A stretch of 46,243 nt of DNA, from assembly GCA_001775555.1 (NCBI GenBank), contig MEXE01000042.1, positions 1 to 46,243 of the forward strand, in the 5' to 3' direction. Position 1 is the stretch's first letter, and each line of letters starts with the position of its first letter. The notes beneath the pieces are model-generated. The model was not told the origin of the DNA and made no database searches. It saw only the letters and a program-made list of their open reading frames with translations. Positions 45,986 to 46,243 of the stretch are shown here, in pieces. The position numbers were made by a program, and so were the translations under genes. Source of the stretch: Candidatus Amesbacteria bacterium RBG_19FT_COMBO_48_16 (lineage in GTDB: Bacteria; Patescibacteriota; Microgenomatia; CAZETR01; Amesbacteraceae).

Positions 45986-46243
45986 ATGACCTTGTTTGTT
46001 CAACTCCTTCTGGCGGTAGTCGTTACCACCTTGACTTTTCTCATCGCCTTTGTTTCTATCCAAGTTTTCCATATACTTCACGAGTTCCGTCTCACTCTGC
46101 GTCGTATTAATCGAATTCTCGAGCATACTCAAACCCTCTCCGAAACTGCCGCCCGCCCCATCACTGCGGTCAACGAGTTTTACTCCGAAGTCAAAGAATT
46201 GGTCGACGTCACTCAGGATCAAATAATTGCCCAAACTCCGGAT
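45986..46243 (+). CDS. Membrane-anchored protein, 5' end only
   Basis: An open frame from ATG 45986 (MTLFVQLLLAVVVTTLTFLI) to the window edge, 86 codons. One N-terminal membrane helix (~3-25) is followed by a helical cytoplasmic-type region (HILHEFRLTLRRINRILEHT, ETAARPITAVNEFYSEVKEL). The architecture, one helix then coiled coil, resembles small envelope or division-associated proteins, but I cannot name it. It lies 13 bp after the RodZ-like gene, so it is probably in the ftsK operon. Confidence 0.7.
   Translation, partial: MTLFVQLLLAVVVTTLTFLIAFVSIQVFHILHEFRLTLRRINRILEHTQTLSETAARPITAVNEFYSEVKELVDVTQDQIIAQTPD

Noticed and set aside
1..46243. tRNA or rRNA genes
   Set aside because: No cloverleaf with a TTCRA arm and CCA-end or rRNA signature was recognised by eye; a covariance-model search would be needed to exclude them fully.

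Overview
The window looks like a compact bacterial chromosome segment from the Candidate Phyla Radiation (Patescibacteria), most likely a Microgenomates-type organism. This is a judgement from gene content, not a search. It rests on an S10-spc-alpha ribosomal cluster lacking rpmD (uL30), very tight gene packing with many 4-bp overlaps, shortened HrcA and IF-2, a four-helix-bundle '23S IVS' protein, a giant LamG/Ig-like surface protein, and several families of short dispersed palindromes of the kind common in these genomes. TGA is used as a normal stop.

Layout. 1-392: 3' end of lepA. 406-1734 (-): anchored GH39-like glycosidase. 1763-4997 (+): CIRCE, then hrcA-grpE-dnaK. 5001-6919: a small unknown gene, an SDH-type ClpP-class protease and a YbaK-type deacylase. 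6916-21164 (-): the ribosomal block, in transcription order tuf, rpsJ, [0.5-kb insertion], rplC-D-W-B, rpsS, rplV, rpsC, rplP, rpmC, rpsQ, rplN-X-E, rpsN, rpsH, rplF-R, rpsE, rplO, secY, adk, map, infA, rpmJ, rpsM, rpsK. 21258-23402 (-): fusA. 23486-25575: a small divergent gene, dnaJ, a broken DUF559 endonuclease gene between palindromes, and a small charged protein. 25681-32396 (+): nusA, infB, a DHH-like gene, two small unknowns, rpsO and pnp. 32440-35856 (+): a Lon-type AAA+ ATPase without protease, a cysteine-free uracil-DNA glycosylase and RNase J. 35777-42304 (-): a 2175-residue surface protein. 42273-43030 (-): a four-helix-bundle cassette that truncates a Bro-N gene. 43226-46243 (+): ftsK, a RodZ-like protein and a partial membrane protein.

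How it works together. Most of the window is translation, secretion, chaperone and RNA-decay housekeeping. Regulation is visible in the DNA. Two heat-shock loci (hrcA and dnaJ) share one design: back-to-back promoters using a single TTGWCAA heptamer as the -35 box for both strands, with a CIRCE half-site on the chaperone side. Several genes have start codons about 7 nt after a -10 box, which predicts leaderless mRNAs. Others (dnaJ, rpsO, pnp, nusA, rplC) have structured leaders suggestive of thermosensing, translational switching or attenuation.

The most unusual signal is three units of about 0.5 kb with one small ORF each, bounded by repeats. One lies between rpsJ and rplC, with a 20-bp direct repeat copied from the rpsJ 3' end. 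One lies after dnaJ, with a DUF559 pseudogene between palindromes and a near-copy of the dnaJ 3' end at the far side. One is a four-helix-bundle gene with 15-bp terminal inverted repeats inserted in a Bro-N gene. They may be non-autonomous or unrecognised mobile cassettes.
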